Assembly: GCA_964620345.1 (NCBI GenBank) | Contig: CAZUHK010000192.1 | Coordinates: 1 to 5,461 of the forward strand | Length of the DNA stretch: 5,461 nt | Origin: CAZUHK01 sp964620345 | Lineage (GTDB): Bacteria > Planctomycetota > Phycisphaerae > Phycisphaerales > Zrk34 | Direction: 5' to 3' | Shown: positions 5,428 to 5,461 of the stretch, piece by piece | How positions within the stretch are numbered: position 1 is the first letter of the stretch | How the letters are laid out: the number at the start of each line of letters is the position of its first letter | The notes under the pieces: model-generated | Told to the model about the DNA's origin: nothing | Seen by the model: only the letters and a program-made list of their open reading frames with translations | Database searches by the model: none | Made by a program: the position numbers and the translations under genes

Positions 5428-5461
5428 GGGCAGAAAAGTCATACCCGCTGCTCTAAGCGCG

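Larger units (their letters stand above)
5277..5456. mobile_element. MITE-like inverted-repeat element (about 180 bp) inserted at the pncB stop codon
   Basis: The two ends are inverted copies of each other. TTAGAGCA at 5277-5284 is matched exactly by TGCTCTAA at 5449-5456. The arms 5277-5344 and 5389-5456 (68 bp each) align without gaps at about 47 of 68 positions when one is reverse-complemented. A 44-bp spacer lies between them. Each arm also folds on itself into a C/G-rich hairpin. No coding sequence is present. The outermost bases read TA-GAGCA ... TGCTC-TA, so a TA target duplication, as made by IS630/Tc1-mariner-type transposases, would fit. Removing the element plus one TA restores CGT-TAA-GCG, a clean stop codon for pncB. 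The C/T-rich arm motifs resemble widely dispersed bacterial intergenic repeats. Mobility and family are inference; an alternative is a structured bidirectional terminator. Confidence 0.65.

Overview
The window is GC-rich bacterial chromosome from a Gram-negative, lipid A-making organism. The best guess is a member of the Planctomycetota or a related PVC lineage. This rests on three things: an LpxC-FabZ fusion next to lpxA in a GC-rich genome (the same fusion is known from the mostly AT-richer Bacteroidota), a sialidase/BNR-type protein, and start codons with almost no Shine-Dalgarno signal. The taxonomic call is inference.

Layout. Positions 1-717 (+) hold the C-terminal part of a BNR/Asp-box (sialidase-like) beta-propeller protein. 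Its N-terminal half is absent or cut off, with an in-frame TGA at 43-45. Positions 718-887 are a convergent intergenic region with an inverted repeat and a striking array of eight 7-bp tandem units that ends at the lpxA stop codon. Positions 888-1718 (-) are lpxA. Positions 1719-1798 are a short gap with two more 7-bp-periodic arrays. Positions 1799-3133 (-) are the lpxC/fabZ fusion. Positions 3134-3341 are the divergent promoter region. Positions 3342-3926 (+) are a nicotinamidase gene interrupted by one in-frame TAG. Positions 3916-5280 (+) are nicotinate phosphoribosyltransferase, overlapping the nicotinamidase end by 11 bp. Positions 5277-5456 are a MITE-like inverted-repeat element whose left end lies inside the stop codon of the phosphoribosyltransferase gene.

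Function. The minus-strand pair (lpxC/fabZ then lpxA) covers the first two steps of lipid A synthesis, plus the dehydratase that competes with LpxA for 3-hydroxyacyl-ACP, so the branch point between membrane phospholipid and lipid A sits in one transcription unit. The plus-strand pair is an NAD salvage unit (Preiss-Handler route): nicotinamide to nicotinate, then nicotinate to nicotinate mononucleotide. 

The genes are mostly housekeeping and I see no new defence or metabolic system. The points worth a second look are the amber codon in an otherwise perfect nicotinamidase, the MITE-like element that appears to have landed in a stop codon without changing the protein, and the 7-bp tandem arrays on both sides of lpxA.
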